Shown: positions 51,479 through 59,624 of the stretch, one piece after another
How positions within the stretch are numbered: the first letter of the stretch is position 1
How the letters are laid out: the number at the start of each line of letters is the position of its first letter
From: Grimontia kaedaensis
GTDB taxonomy: Bacteria; Pseudomonadota; Gammaproteobacteria; Enterobacterales; Vibrionaceae
NCBI RefSeq assembly: GCF_023746615.1
Contig: NZ_CP082275.1
Coordinates: 1,674,001-1,738,000, forward strand
Length of the DNA: 64,000 bases
Direction: 5' to 3'
Made by a program: the position numbers and the translations under genes
Notes under the pieces: model-generated
Databases searched by the model: none
What the model was told of the DNA's origin: nothing
What the model saw: only the letters and a program-made list of their open reading frames with translations

Positions 51479-51573
51479 TCAAATCTAAAAGTGGCAGCTA
51501 ACTTTCAGAAAAATAAAATAATGATGATCTGAATGTTCGTCAGATCGGATTCAGTGACCTAGGGGATTAGCCG

Positions 51574-52821
51574 ATGAACAAGCTTAATGCGGTCTTTTAT
51601 GCCGCCACCTTTGCATCTTTGCTCAGCGCCTGTCAATCAACCAGTGAACCACGACAAGTCGCCTCCGATACCAATCTTCCAGCTCAGGAAAATCAGAATA
51701 CACTGAAGATTTACGAAGCATCCAGAGCTGACTATGAAAACTGGTTGGCAAAGATGGATGAAAGTAAATCGCTGCGTCTTTACGATGATGATCTGGTCGA
51801 TGATTTGTTTGATGCATGGGATGAAGCTGTCGATGTCTACGAAGACTTTGCATCAAACCCAGAAAAAGCGACGAAAGACTACTCTATGTTTTCTGATGGG
51901 ACATACGTCGAGACGTTTGATAAGCGCCTGACTGAGGTCGCTAAACTCTATGATGAGTTGCAAACACTTAAGGCAACGGCAGATTCCTTATTGGCTGAGG
52001 CCATGGTCGAAATGGCTTATCTCAACGAAATCGGAGCCGATGAGCTGTACGCTTCCCGTTATAAGCGCTTGTCTTCTGATTACAGAAAACTGTTTGCTTA
52101 TGTCGCAGACAACGATATCGACGATGCTCAGGTAAAACAGGCTGTATTTCTGGAGAATGCAAAAAAGCTTGAGATAGCAGTGGTGTTGAAAACCCATGTT
52201 GCGCCACTCAAAGATCAAATCACTTTACTTCGCAGGGAAGGATTCAAGTCAGTGGCACCTATCAGCTTTACTAAATCTGAAGCATCACTCGAACAAGCGG
52301 TTGCGGCGGTAAATGTAAACCCTCGGGACATAGAATCAATAAATATCGCAGTGGCTGCCGTGCAGTTCGAAATTGACCACGTGAAACATATTGGTCAGGA
52401 GGTAAAGCGCTTCCGAAATGTTGATGACGGGAAGTTTGAACCACTAATTCTTGAACTAGAAAACCGCCTCCATGCCATAGCCCAAGCCATGGAAGGGTTA
52501 GATCTTCGCAATCAAAATATGCAGCAACAAGCCTTGGTGCTGGAGGAAAAAGCACAGATGCGTAGTAATGCGTTAACGGAGAAACCGGATGTAGATCCTC
52601 AGTTTGCCAAGTTAATGAGTGAGTTAGACAAAGTTCAATCGGATTTATCGGTATCGCAACAAGAGAAAGAATCACTGACCGCTCAGGTCACCACATTGGA
52701 AGCGCAAAACAGCAAGAACGAAGGGTTGATTGATGATCTCAAGATGGTGATAGATACCATCAAGCCAAAGGAAGATAACAATGCGGCTGAAGTCGGTGCC
52801 GAATCCGTTGGCGGACTATAG
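51574..52821 (+). CDS. Coiled-coil lipoprotein, function unknown
   Basis: A 415-residue protein with a lipoprotein signal peptide ending in the lipobox LLSAC (Cys20). The mature part is acidic and helical; the last third (about 295-395) shows strong coiled-coil heptads (LMSELDKVQSDLSVSQQEKE and SLTAQVTTLEAQNS). Residue +2 after the Cys is Gln, consistent with outer-membrane sorting. Start ATG 51574 has GGGG a few bases upstream (AGGGGATTAGCCG). I do not recognise a family. It converges with an unknown membrane protein that also has a coiled coil; a shared terminator separates them. Confidence 0.7.
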   Translation: MNKLNAVFYAATFASLLSACQSTSEPRQVASDTNLPAQENQNTLKIYEASRADYENWLAKMDESKSLRLYDDDLVDDLFDAWDEAVDVYEDFASNPEKATKDYSMFSDGTYVETFDKRLTEVAKLYDELQTLKATADSLLAEAMVEMAYLNEIGADELYASRYKRLSSDYRKLFAYVADNDIDDAQVKQAVFLENAKKLEIAVVLKTHVAPLKDQITLLRREGFKSVAPISFTKSEASLEQAVAAVNVNPRDIESINIAVAAVQFEIDHVKHIGQEVKRFRNVDDGKFEPLILELENRLHAIAQAMEGLDLRNQNMQQQALVLEEKAQMRSNALTEKPDVDPQFAKLMSELDKVQSDLSVSQQEKESLTAQVTTLEAQNSKNEGLIDDLKMVIDTIKPKEDNNAAEVGAESVGGL

Positions 52822-52843
52822 TCGTTAAACAATCGTCCAAAAG

Positions 52844-52869
52844 AAAAGAGCGCTTAACGCGCTCTTTTT
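52844..52869. terminator. Bidirectional terminator
   Basis: AAAAGAGCGC (52844-52853) with GCGCTCTTTT (52859-52868) around TTAAC, between convergent genes. Confidence 0.9.
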
Positions 52870-52883
52870 CATTTTGTACTGGC

Positions 52884-53948
52884 TCATGCTACCAAGTAGT
52901 AATGATTGTTCGCTTTCTTGTCAATGAGGCCACCTTGCATCATTGCTTCAAACAGAGAATCCACATCATCATTTGATAGCAGGAAGTGTTTGCCAACGGC
53001 CTTCTTAGAGCAAGTTATCACACCGTCTTGAACTGCCTTTTTCACTTTTTCTTCAAGTGATAGTTCGTCTTCAACTGATCCAGAATTTGAAGTAAATGAT
53101 TCACCTAAGTCCGGCTTATGCTCCAGATAGCCAATCGGCTTGCTGACTTCGTCCGGCGTAATATCAACTTCCGCGTGATGCTGGTAAAAGCGGCGGAAGC
53201 GCAGCTCTTCGCCAATCACGCCAACAAAGAAAGCGGCAAACAGATCAAGCAGAATAGAAAGGAAGACCACGAGACCAAATTGTGCGGCCTGCTGTGAAAC
53301 ACTAAATGCATCTTCCAGGCTATCAATTAACCCAATGGCGGAACCTTGCGTGACAGGGGGCAGTGAGTCGCGTTCAGTTGCCAACTTGATTTGCTCTTCA
53401 CGAAGCTTGTTATTTTGCTGTTGAATACGGGTCACACCAGTCGCGATGCGTTCCATTTCGATGTACTTCTCTGCAGCGAGGTTATTGAGCTCAATTTGTT
53501 TTTCTATGGCGGCGATTTGTCTGTCATAAGCAGCAACTTTAGCTTCCTGAATGGAGATAACCCCCTGTGCTTTATTGGTGGCACTGTTGATACCGCCAAT
53601 ACTCCCACCAATCGAAATGGCAGCCAGCACCAAGTAGAAGACCAATGCTGTCATTGCGCCTGTGTAGTTTTTGTGTGCACGGCGTTCACCAAACTCATAC
53701 CAAGCATAGAACTTACCGGCTTCAAAAATGATCGCCAAAGTACCAAACAACACTTTCATCATGGTGTTGTCATCAATGGAAAGGAATAGCAGCAGCGAAA
53801 AGACCGTAGAGGTAACAACAGCGGCACCGGTAAAGGTGTACACGCTGATCATGGCAAACGGCCCTTTAGGGTAACGATAACCCAACATGTTTTTGTAAAG
53901 CATAAATGTGTCATTGATCACGGTACGAGGGCGTGGAGCATACCGCAA
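52884..53948 (-). CDS. Four-helix membrane protein with periplasmic or cytosolic coiled coil, function unknown
   Basis: A 354-residue inner-membrane protein. Helices at about 33-57, 64-84, 98-121 and 224-248 bracket a coiled coil (about 130-195, QIAAIEKQIELNNLAAEKYI). The C-terminal region is cytosolic: an acidic linker and a small helical domain (VKKAVQDGVITCSKKAVGKH then SLFEAMMQGGLIDKK) that looks like a winged helix-turn-helix and might bind DNA or protein. ATG at 53948; another Met at residue 16 is possible. No family is recognised. Convergent with the coiled-coil lipoprotein. Confidence 0.55.
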   Translation of the reverse strand: MRYAPRPRTVINDTFMLYKNMLGYRYPKGPFAMISVYTFTGAAVVTSTVFSLLLFLSIDDNTMMKVLFGTLAIIFEAGKFYAWYEFGERRAHKNYTGAMTALVFYLVLAAISIGGSIGGINSATNKAQGVISIQEAKVAAYDRQIAAIEKQIELNNLAAEKYIEMERIATGVTRIQQQNNKLREEQIKLATERDSLPPVTQGSAIGLIDSLEDAFSVSQQAAQFGLVVFLSILLDLFAAFFVGVIGEELRFRRFYQHHAEVDITPDEVSKPIGYLEHKPDLGESFTSNSGSVEDELSLEEKVKKAVQDGVITCSKKAVGKHFLLSNDDVDSLFEAMMQGGLIDKKANNHYYLVA

Positions 53949-54031
53949 TGATCATGAGGGTTCCGCAACTGTGGCACGTTAAGATGTTCAAGTGCCTGCT
54001 AATGCATCAAATTGCTAGAGAAGTGAGCGGG

Positions 54032-54928
54032 TTAGTAGCTCTTGTCCGAATCCATCGCCCATAAATGTGCAGCGACCAATGCCCGATAAGGAGAAAAAGA
54101 CGCAAGCCATTGTTTGGTTTCCTTCTCCGTTGGCTTTTCTTCCAACCCTAACAACTGTTGAAGGCTTCTGCGGACGGCGACATCGCCATGAAGTGAACCA
54201 TCCAACCAGCCGAATCCACGCAAGAGGGTATAGCTGACCGTCCAAGGCCCCACGCCTTTGATAGCAAGAAGTTGTTCTCCGATCTCTTTGGGGTCTGCAT
54301 CTAACGACAGAGACAGGCTGCCGTCTACCAAGGCTTGAGCGATACGTTGAATGGTTGTGGCTTTACTGTTTGAGTATCCGCAGCTTCGGTATGTTTCAAT
54401 TTCCGTTCTAGCCAGAATCTTTTCGTCAGGCAAGCACCACATGCCACTGCTATGCTGCACGCCAGTCGCTTCTATTAATCTGCGTCGAATAGAAACGGCA
54501 GCTTCTACGCTGATAAGCTGCCCCGTAATCGCCCAGGTAATGGCTTCAAAAGGCGTGACAGTTTGTGGAATTCTGAGACCTGCAGAATGGTTTAACAGGC
54601 GAGATAGTTCTGGGTGAGCGCGATACTCAAATTCAAATTCATCGGTGGTTTGGCGCAGTCCGAGCATGTGTTTCAGAAGATACTGGAGTTCCTCTTCCGT
54701 CATTCGGCATTCTTCAGCGTCTGAGTGAATACTCAAGCGAGCCGTTTTGTCAGAGAGGGTTAGATGAAGCAAGGTGGGTACACCTTGTAAAGTGATCCCT
54801 TTAATAACCTCACTGCAGTCAACTTTTTCCGCAAGCTCGGTTTTGTCCCTTCGATGAAAAGTCAGAAAATCTTGGTGTCGAAAGCTCTCAGGTAGTGGCG
54901 TTGTTACTGAAAGGGGAGCATGGCTCAT
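54032..54928 (-). CDS. alkA: AlkA-type DNA-3-methyladenine glycosylase II
   Basis: A HhH-GPD DNA glycosylase, 298 residues from the preferred start MSHAPLSVTTPL. The first ~100 residues resemble the AlkA N-terminal domain; the catalytic domain has FEAITWAITGQLISVEAAVS, the helix-hairpin-helix LLAIKGVGPWTVSYTLLRG and, after it, HGDVAVRRSL, in which the Asp sits where AlkA has its catalytic Asp238. It removes alkylated purines from DNA. A longer start at 54973 (MGNEYTQ) is possible; GGAG upstream favours 54928. No ada box or ada gene is near. A structured repeat copy lies about 100 bases upstream. Confidence 0.82.
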   Translation of the reverse strand: MSHAPLSVTTPLPESFRHQDFLTFHRRDKTELAEKVDCSEVIKGITLQGVPTLLHLTLSDKTARLSIHSDAEECRMTEEELQYLLKHMLGLRQTTDEFEFEYRAHPELSRLLNHSAGLRIPQTVTPFEAITWAITGQLISVEAAVSIRRRLIEATGVQHSSGMWCLPDEKILARTEIETYRSCGYSNSKATTIQRIAQALVDGSLSLSLDADPKEIGEQLLAIKGVGPWTVSYTLLRGFGWLDGSLHGDVAVRRSLQQLLGLEEKPTEKETKQWLASFSPYRALVAAHLWAMDSDKSY

Positions 54929-55029
54929 AGTCTCTGACTCCGTTGAGAAGTGTTGGGTATATTCATTGCCCAAGCGCGAATGACAAGACTAAGCAATCCG
55001 CGAATGGAAATGCGATAAATAAGTCTTAA

Positions 55030-55291
55030 TACCCAAACAACCTGAAGATGCAGTATTCAGCGAGCTTGACTGGCGTTGTGATCGCGGCATTCCTTTGTTG
55101 GTGTAGTCACCTCCATCAAAAAGGAACAACAAGGAGCACGGCGTCAGTCAACTCGCCCGAAGGGAGGCCCTCAATGCGCCCACTTCTTTGTTAAATTCCA
55201 CGGAAATAGAATGACTATTCCTCGTGAAATTTGCCTCGAATTGAACGCATTGATGACCTCTGAATGCGAGCATCTTCAGGTCGTTTGGGTA
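55030..55291. repeat. Structured MITE-like repeat, copy B (262 bp)
   Basis: About 93% identical by eye to the copy at 18622-18897, with the same ends (TACCCAAACAACCTGAAGAT and the inverse TACCCAAACGACCTGAAGAT). The inner hairpins are kept: GCGAG(c)TTGACTGGCGTTGTG with CACGGCGTCAGTCAACTCGC, and GAGGCCCTCAATGCG with CGCATTGATGACCTC, the latter enclosing CACGGAAATAG...CTATTCCTCGTG. It lies between the alkA-type gene and the regulator gene; nothing else is seen in 54929-55375. Confidence 0.8.
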
Positions 55292-55375
55292 TAAAGCACT
55301 ATAACTAAATATGACTCATTTGAATTATTCAACCGAGGTCACAGGCACACGAGTATTTTCTCGGTCTGCAAAGGA

Positions 55376-56083
55376 TTATGCGGAGATGTATCTGCGTTCT
55401 GGTCGACCGACGCTGCCGTAATTAACCTGTGCTTCCAATTCCTGGGTGCTGACCATGTATTCGAGGTAGCGTCTTGCCGTGGTGCGGCTCGCGCCGATCA
55501 TAGCACCAACTTCTTCTGCGTTGAGGGAGGCGTCTGAATCAGAGAACACTGTACGGATTTTATCTAGTGTGATGCCATCAATCCCTTTTGGCAGCCGTTG
55601 AATAGAACTGGCGATTTCTTGTGACGCTGTACCCGTACTTACCGCACGTTGTGGTAATAAGGTATCGACGTCGGTTTGAACCAAATCATCCATTGCATGC
55701 AATTTTTCAAGATGCGCGGCGTATTGATGAATGGCTTCTTTTAAGCGTTCGAACACCAGAGGTTTGAGGATGTAGTGGAATACGCCGCTGCGTAACGCTT
55801 CACGCAAGGTATCGACCTCTTTGGCCGCTGTGATGAGAATGACATCAGTTTCGCTATTGTTTGCGCGTAATTTACGGAGAAGCTCAAGGCCTGTTCCATT
55901 AGGGAAGTGGTTATCGAGAAGCAAGAGTTCGGGTTTGAATACATCCACCAAATCTTCCGCATCTTCAAGCGTATGCGCGATGCCGACAAGTTCGACGCCC
56001 TCGATACGTTCAAGAAAGCGTTTTTGAATCTCTGCGATTTGAACGTCATCTTCTGCGATAACGACGCGGATGTTTTGTGTCAT
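55376..56083 (-). CDS. CitB/DcuR-family response regulator
   Basis: A 235-residue regulator. The receiver has IAEDD near residue 10, the phospho-acceptor Asp57 in ELLLLDNHFPNGTG and the Lys in FHYILKPLVF. The C-terminal third (IDGITLDKIRTVFSDSDASL then EVGAMIGASRTTARRYLEYM) is the helix-turn-helix of the CitB/DcuR/MalR group. It lies 39 bases after the kinase gene on the same strand, and the pair diverges from tctCBA, so it most likely activates tricarboxylate uptake. AAGGAG lies 12 bases before the ATG, a rather long spacing. Confidence 0.85.
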   Translation of the reverse strand: MTQNIRVVIAEDDVQIAEIQKRFLERIEGVELVGIAHTLEDAEDLVDVFKPELLLLDNHFPNGTGLELLRKLRANNSETDVILITAAKEVDTLREALRSGVFHYILKPLVFERLKEAIHQYAAHLEKLHAMDDLVQTDVDTLLPQRAVSTGTASQEIASSIQRLPKGIDGITLDKIRTVFSDSDASLNAEEVGAMIGASRTTARRYLEYMVSTQELEAQVNYGSVGRPERRYISA

Positions 56084-56122
56084 AGGTACTAACGACTCCT
56101 TGTTTTGTATCTTATTCTTATC

Positions 56123-57736
56123 TTAGCCCTGACTTTCAGAGCATTTCGGGATATATACGGTAAACCGGCTGCCCATGGTATCGCCAGGCTCGAGTAAAAT
56201 GGTACCGCCGAGCTTTTGCAGAAGCTTTTGTACCAAATGAAGCCCATAGCCGTGACCTTCGCCTTTTTTGCTGGTGACACCTTTAAGGAAGATGCGCGAA
56301 TGGTCCTCTTCGAGAATACCTTGCCCTTCGTCCTCTATCTCGAATATGAGGTCATTGCCGAGATCGGTCATGGATAGCCTGACTTCCAACCGTTTGTTGC
56401 TTAACGTGGCTTCAAGGGCATTGTCGATCAAGTTACCGATGATACTCACTAACTCTTCGCGAGGGATGTGATCGGGAATCTCTTTCATTGAGCTTTCTGG
56501 GTCGATTTCGAGGCGTAAACCCAGTTCTTTGGCGCGGTTGTATTTCCCCAGCAAACAGCCCGCGAGGATAGGATCCGGCACGGCTTCAACCATCAGATGA
56601 ATCAGTGCTTGATGGCTTTGGGTTTCCTGTCCAATGAGTGCCAATGCTTCTTCAGTAGCACCAATCTGAATCAGACCCGCAATGGTATGGAGTTTATTCG
56701 AATACTCATGGGACTGACTGCGCAACGTATCCGCATATTGCTGGATTTGAGTCAGCTGCTTACTCACGGCATCGAGCTCGTCTTTACGGCGAAAGCTCGA
56801 TACCACACCAGTGATTTCGTTGTCCTGAAGCAGGGGGAGACGGTTCACAATCAGGTTTCTGTCTTGTAGCCAAATTTCTCTATCAAAATGCGGTTTGCCG
56901 GATTTAAGCACATCCATTAAACGGCTGTCTGGCAGCACTTCTTCAATCGGGCGGTCGGTGAGCTTAGTGTTGGCATCTAATCCCAGTGTTTCAACGGCAG
57001 CGCGGTTGAAGGTTGTAATACGTCCTTTGTTATTGACGGCAATGATCCCTTCACGGACGGATTCAAGAGTCGCGTTTCTCTCTTGGAATAATCGACCTAT
57101 CTGTTCAGGTTCGAGGCCAAAAATCGCTTTTTTAAAGTGGTTAGCAAACCACAGTCCCGTCAAGACACTCAACGAAAAGCTGATGGCGATAACGATATAG
57201 AGTGTGGCGATATAGCGGTTGATGATGTCGTCAACGGATTTGAGCAAGAAACCGACCGAGACAATACCGGCGACCTCTTCGCTACTGGAATCAAATATTG
57301 GGGCTTTGCCTCTCACTGTCGCCCCAAGGCTACCCGTTGCTTTTTGAATATAGGGTTTTCCGTAAAGCAAGGCGGGCTCATTGTAATCGCCGTCATCGTC
57401 ATACATGGGTTTACCCACCCGCTCCCAAGATGGGTGGGCGAGTCGTATGCCATTTCGGTCTCCAATCACGACAAACCGGGCGTCATTCACTTCTGCCAGA
57501 TCAATCGCCAGCGGTTGCAGGTATTCACTGTCTCTTTGTTCTGCGGCTTCAACCACGGCCGGCATGGCGGCAATGGTTTTGGCCACGTTCAAAGCGCGTT
57601 GGCTGATTTGTTCGTCGAGAGAATGAGAGAGATAGAAAAGTGCAAACAGACCGATAAATCCAGTTTGCAGCAAGGCCATCATGCCAAGGATCAGCATCAT
57701 GCGGGTTTTGAGCTTGAGCGCGCGAAGTGAAAACAT
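56123..57736 (-). CDS. CitA/DcuS-family sensor histidine kinase
   Basis: A 537-residue membrane kinase. Helix 1 (about 12-36), periplasmic PASC/Cache sensor (about 40-170) with the ligand-site pattern FVVIGDRNGIRLAHPSWERV found in CitA and DcuS, helix 2 (about 176-199), a cytosolic PAS (about 215-320), then a dimerisation box QSHEYSNKLHTIAGLIQIG with His343 and an ATPase domain (NLIDNALEA, EDEGQGI, GHGYGLHLV). The sensor type indicates a di- or tricarboxylate ligand. Start 57736 has only a weak ribosome site. It diverges from tctC across about 300 bases. Confidence 0.87.
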   Translation of the reverse strand: MFSLRALKLKTRMMLILGMMALLQTGFIGLFALFYLSHSLDEQISQRALNVAKTIAAMPAVVEAAEQRDSEYLQPLAIDLAEVNDARFVVIGDRNGIRLAHPSWERVGKPMYDDDGDYNEPALLYGKPYIQKATGSLGATVRGKAPIFDSSSEEVAGIVSVGFLLKSVDDIINRYIATLYIVIAISFSLSVLTGLWFANHFKKAIFGLEPEQIGRLFQERNATLESVREGIIAVNNKGRITTFNRAAVETLGLDANTKLTDRPIEEVLPDSRLMDVLKSGKPHFDREIWLQDRNLIVNRLPLLQDNEITGVVSSFRRKDELDAVSKQLTQIQQYADTLRSQSHEYSNKLHTIAGLIQIGATEEALALIGQETQSHQALIHLMVEAVPDPILAGCLLGKYNRAKELGLRLEIDPESSMKEIPDHIPREELVSIIGNLIDNALEATLSNKRLEVRLSMTDLGNDLIFEIEDEGQGILEEDHSRIFLKGVTSKKGEGHGYGLHLVQKLLQKLGGTILLEPGDTMGSRFTVYIPKCSESQG

Positions 57737-57949
57737 CCAGAGGTGAAACCTTTTGTTTACGAAAGAGGTCGAGTTCGTGGTTTAAGCATACTCGCTATTA
57801 TCTATCTACTTGAAATGATGATTCTTTGTTCCTTATCACGCAAGTGAACAATATGAACAAAATGTTTTTAAAGGTTTAAAAAAACATTAAATACACAAGC
57901 TTTTCAGATCTGAGGTCACCAAATAGTTTGAAAGAGTAGGGCAAAGATA

Positions 57950-57996
57950 CCGAAACGGCGCATTGCGCTAAAACGCCATCTTGAGCGGAGTTTCGG
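57950..57996 (+). promoter_or_regulatory. Structured leader upstream of tctC
   Basis: In the 57737-58043 divergent region, CCGAAAC (57950-57956) can pair with GTTTCGG (57990-57996), enclosing a smaller GGCG...CGCC stem. It would lie in the 5' leader of tctC or form a regulator site. The rest of the region is AT-rich and shows no coding region. Confidence 0.35.
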
Positions 57997-58043
57997 CATA
58001 CATCTATCTCGTCCAGAGGACGGAACGACACGAGGAAAAACCT

Positions 58044-59027
58044 ATGATTTCAAATCTGTTCGCCAAAAAACGTTCATTCGTTGCTGCATTGGCGCTCACG
58101 TCTGCACTGAGTGCGGGAATAGCTAATGCTGCTGTTGAAGAAGTTCATTTCCTAATCCCTGGTGGTGCAGGTGGTGGCTGGGATGGCACTGCGCGCGGTA
58201 CCGGTGAGGCATTGTCTAAAGCAGGTCTTGTTGAAACTGTTTCTTATGAAAATATGTCTGGTGGCGGCGGCGGTAAGGCGATTGCGCACCTGATCGAAAC
58301 AGCTGATCAAGCTGACAACACGCTGATGGTGAATTCAACCCCGATTGTTATTCGCTCACTTTCCAAAGTTTTCCCTCAGTCTTTCCGCGACCTGACGCCA
58401 ATCGCCGCGACGATTGGTGACTATGCGGCTTTCGTGGTGCCAAGCAGCTCCAAATACCAAACTTTCGCTGAGGTTTTGGCTGACTACAAAGAAAACCCAC
58501 GTTCTATTGCGATCGCAGGTGGTTCTGCGCGAGGCAGCATGGACCACTTGGTTGCGGCTCAAGCATTCAAAGCAGCGGGCGGTGATCCTAAGAAACTGAA
58601 ATACGTCGCTTACGATGCAGGTGGTAAAGCAATGGCTGGCATTCTGTCAGGTGAAGCTCAACTGCTGTCTACCGGTTTCTCAGAAGCACTGGCACTCAAA
58701 GATGCAGGCGAAGTTCGCATTCTGGCTATGACAGGTCCAGAGCGCTCTCCTGCAGCTGCGGACGTTCCTACTCTGAAAGAGCTGGGTGTTGATGCAGAGT
58801 TCACTAACTGGCGTGGTTTCTTTGCCGCACCGGGTTTGTCTGATGCACAAGCGGATGAATACGCTGCAGTACTGGAGAAAATGTATTCGACCGATGAATG
58901 GGCGGAAGTTCGTGACCGTAATGGTTGGATCGAAATCTTCAAACCTCGTGCTGAGTTCGTGACTTTCCTTGAAGGTCAGGAGCAAGAAGTGGGTTCACTA
59001 ATGAAAGAGCTTGGCTTCCTGCGCTAA
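58044..59027 (+). CDS. tctC: Tripartite tricarboxylate-binding protein TctC
   Basis: A 327-residue periplasmic protein from the preferred start MISNLFAKKRSF, with a signal peptide cleaved near ANA. EVHFLIPGGAGGGWDGTARG and ENMSGGGGGKAIAHLIET are the TctC ligand-site loops; RSIAIAGGSARGSMDHLVA and the C-terminal EVGSLMKELGFLR are also typical. Binds citrate or a similar acid and feeds TctAB. The ATG 58044 is seven bases after AGGA; a longer in-frame reading from 57981 lacks a good site. First gene of tctCBA, divergent from its likely regulators. Confidence 0.9.
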   Translation: MISNLFAKKRSFVAALALTSALSAGIANAAVEEVHFLIPGGAGGGWDGTARGTGEALSKAGLVETVSYENMSGGGGGKAIAHLIETADQADNTLMVNSTPIVIRSLSKVFPQSFRDLTPIAATIGDYAAFVVPSSSKYQTFAEVLADYKENPRSIAIAGGSARGSMDHLVAAQAFKAAGGDPKKLKYVAYDAGGKAMAGILSGEAQLLSTGFSEALALKDAGEVRILAMTGPERSPAAADVPTLKELGVDAEFTNWRGFFAAPGLSDAQADEYAAVLEKMYSTDEWAEVRDRNGWIEIFKPRAEFVTFLEGQEQEVGSLMKELGFLR

Positions 59028-59039
59028 GCCTCAACAAAA

Positions 59040-59061
59040 AGGGCTCGGTTCTCCGAGCCCT
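59040..59061 (+). promoter_or_regulatory. Stem-loop between tctC and tctB
   Basis: A 9-bp stem AGGGCTCGG with CCGAGCCCT around TTCT, 12 bases after the tctC stop, without a proper T-run. Likely an mRNA stabiliser or weak attenuator that raises TctC over the membrane subunits. Confidence 0.7.
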
Positions 59062-59146
59062 GATTCAATTTAAGGCCCAAGGATAAGGCCTTATCGCTTT
59101 TCAAGATGGACATTGCCGTCTTAATTTGCAGTTCAAGGAGTGTCAC

Positions 59147-59620
59147 ATGGTTGTCACTAAAGACCATCTCGGTGGTCTCATATTTCTCATTCTTTCAGTG
59201 GCATACGGCTACTACGCGCGTCAAATCCCAATGTTGCCCGGTGACGAATACGAACCTTTCCACGCACAGACTTTGCCTATTGCCTTGTCATATCTGGGCG
59301 GTATTTTAGGCGTGCTCATGCTGGTTACTGGGCGAAGAGATGCTGCCTCGAAGTTGTCCCTGACTGGGCTGGATTTCGTGTTGGTGGCGAAACTGCTGAT
59401 GCTGATTGTTGCATTCGCTTTTGCACTGGAGTGGGTCGGCTTCCTGCTTTCTACTATTTTCTTTTTGGTTGTCGGTTACTGGATTCTTGGTGAACGTCGT
59501 CCAAAAACATTGTTCATTGCGTCTGTGCCGTTTGCTGTGGGTATCTGGTTTGTGCTGGCAAAGCTATTAGATATCTATCTCGCTCCAGGGCGCGCGTTTA
59601 CCCAGTTGTTCGGAGGTTAA
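59147..59620 (+). CDS. tctB: Tricarboxylate transporter small membrane subunit TctB
   Basis: A 157-residue protein with four membrane helices from the preferred start MVVTKDHLGGLIFL. The family feature is a first helix followed by a loop with PMLPGDEYEPFHAQTLP, then later LEWVGFLLSTIFFLVVGYWI and the ending FVLAKLLDIYLAPG. AAGGAG lies six bases before ATG 59147; an earlier TTG lacks this. It forms the membrane complex with TctA, whose gene starts four bases after its stop behind GGAGG. Confidence 0.87.
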   Translation: MVVTKDHLGGLIFLILSVAYGYYARQIPMLPGDEYEPFHAQTLPIALSYLGGILGVLMLVTGRRDAASKLSLTGLDFVLVAKLLMLIVAFAFALEWVGFLLSTIFFLVVGYWILGERRPKTLFIASVPFAVGIWFVLAKLLDIYLAPGRAFTQLFGG

Positions 59621-59624
59621 GGCT

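Larger units (their letters stand above)
50959..51573. other. AT-rich divergent intergenic region (tcyP / lipoprotein)
   Basis: About 615 bases without coding potential, very AT-rich between 51120 and 51370. It holds the tcyP promoter (leftward) and that of the lipoprotein (rightward), plus two CRP-like half-palindromes listed separately. Confidence 0.5.
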
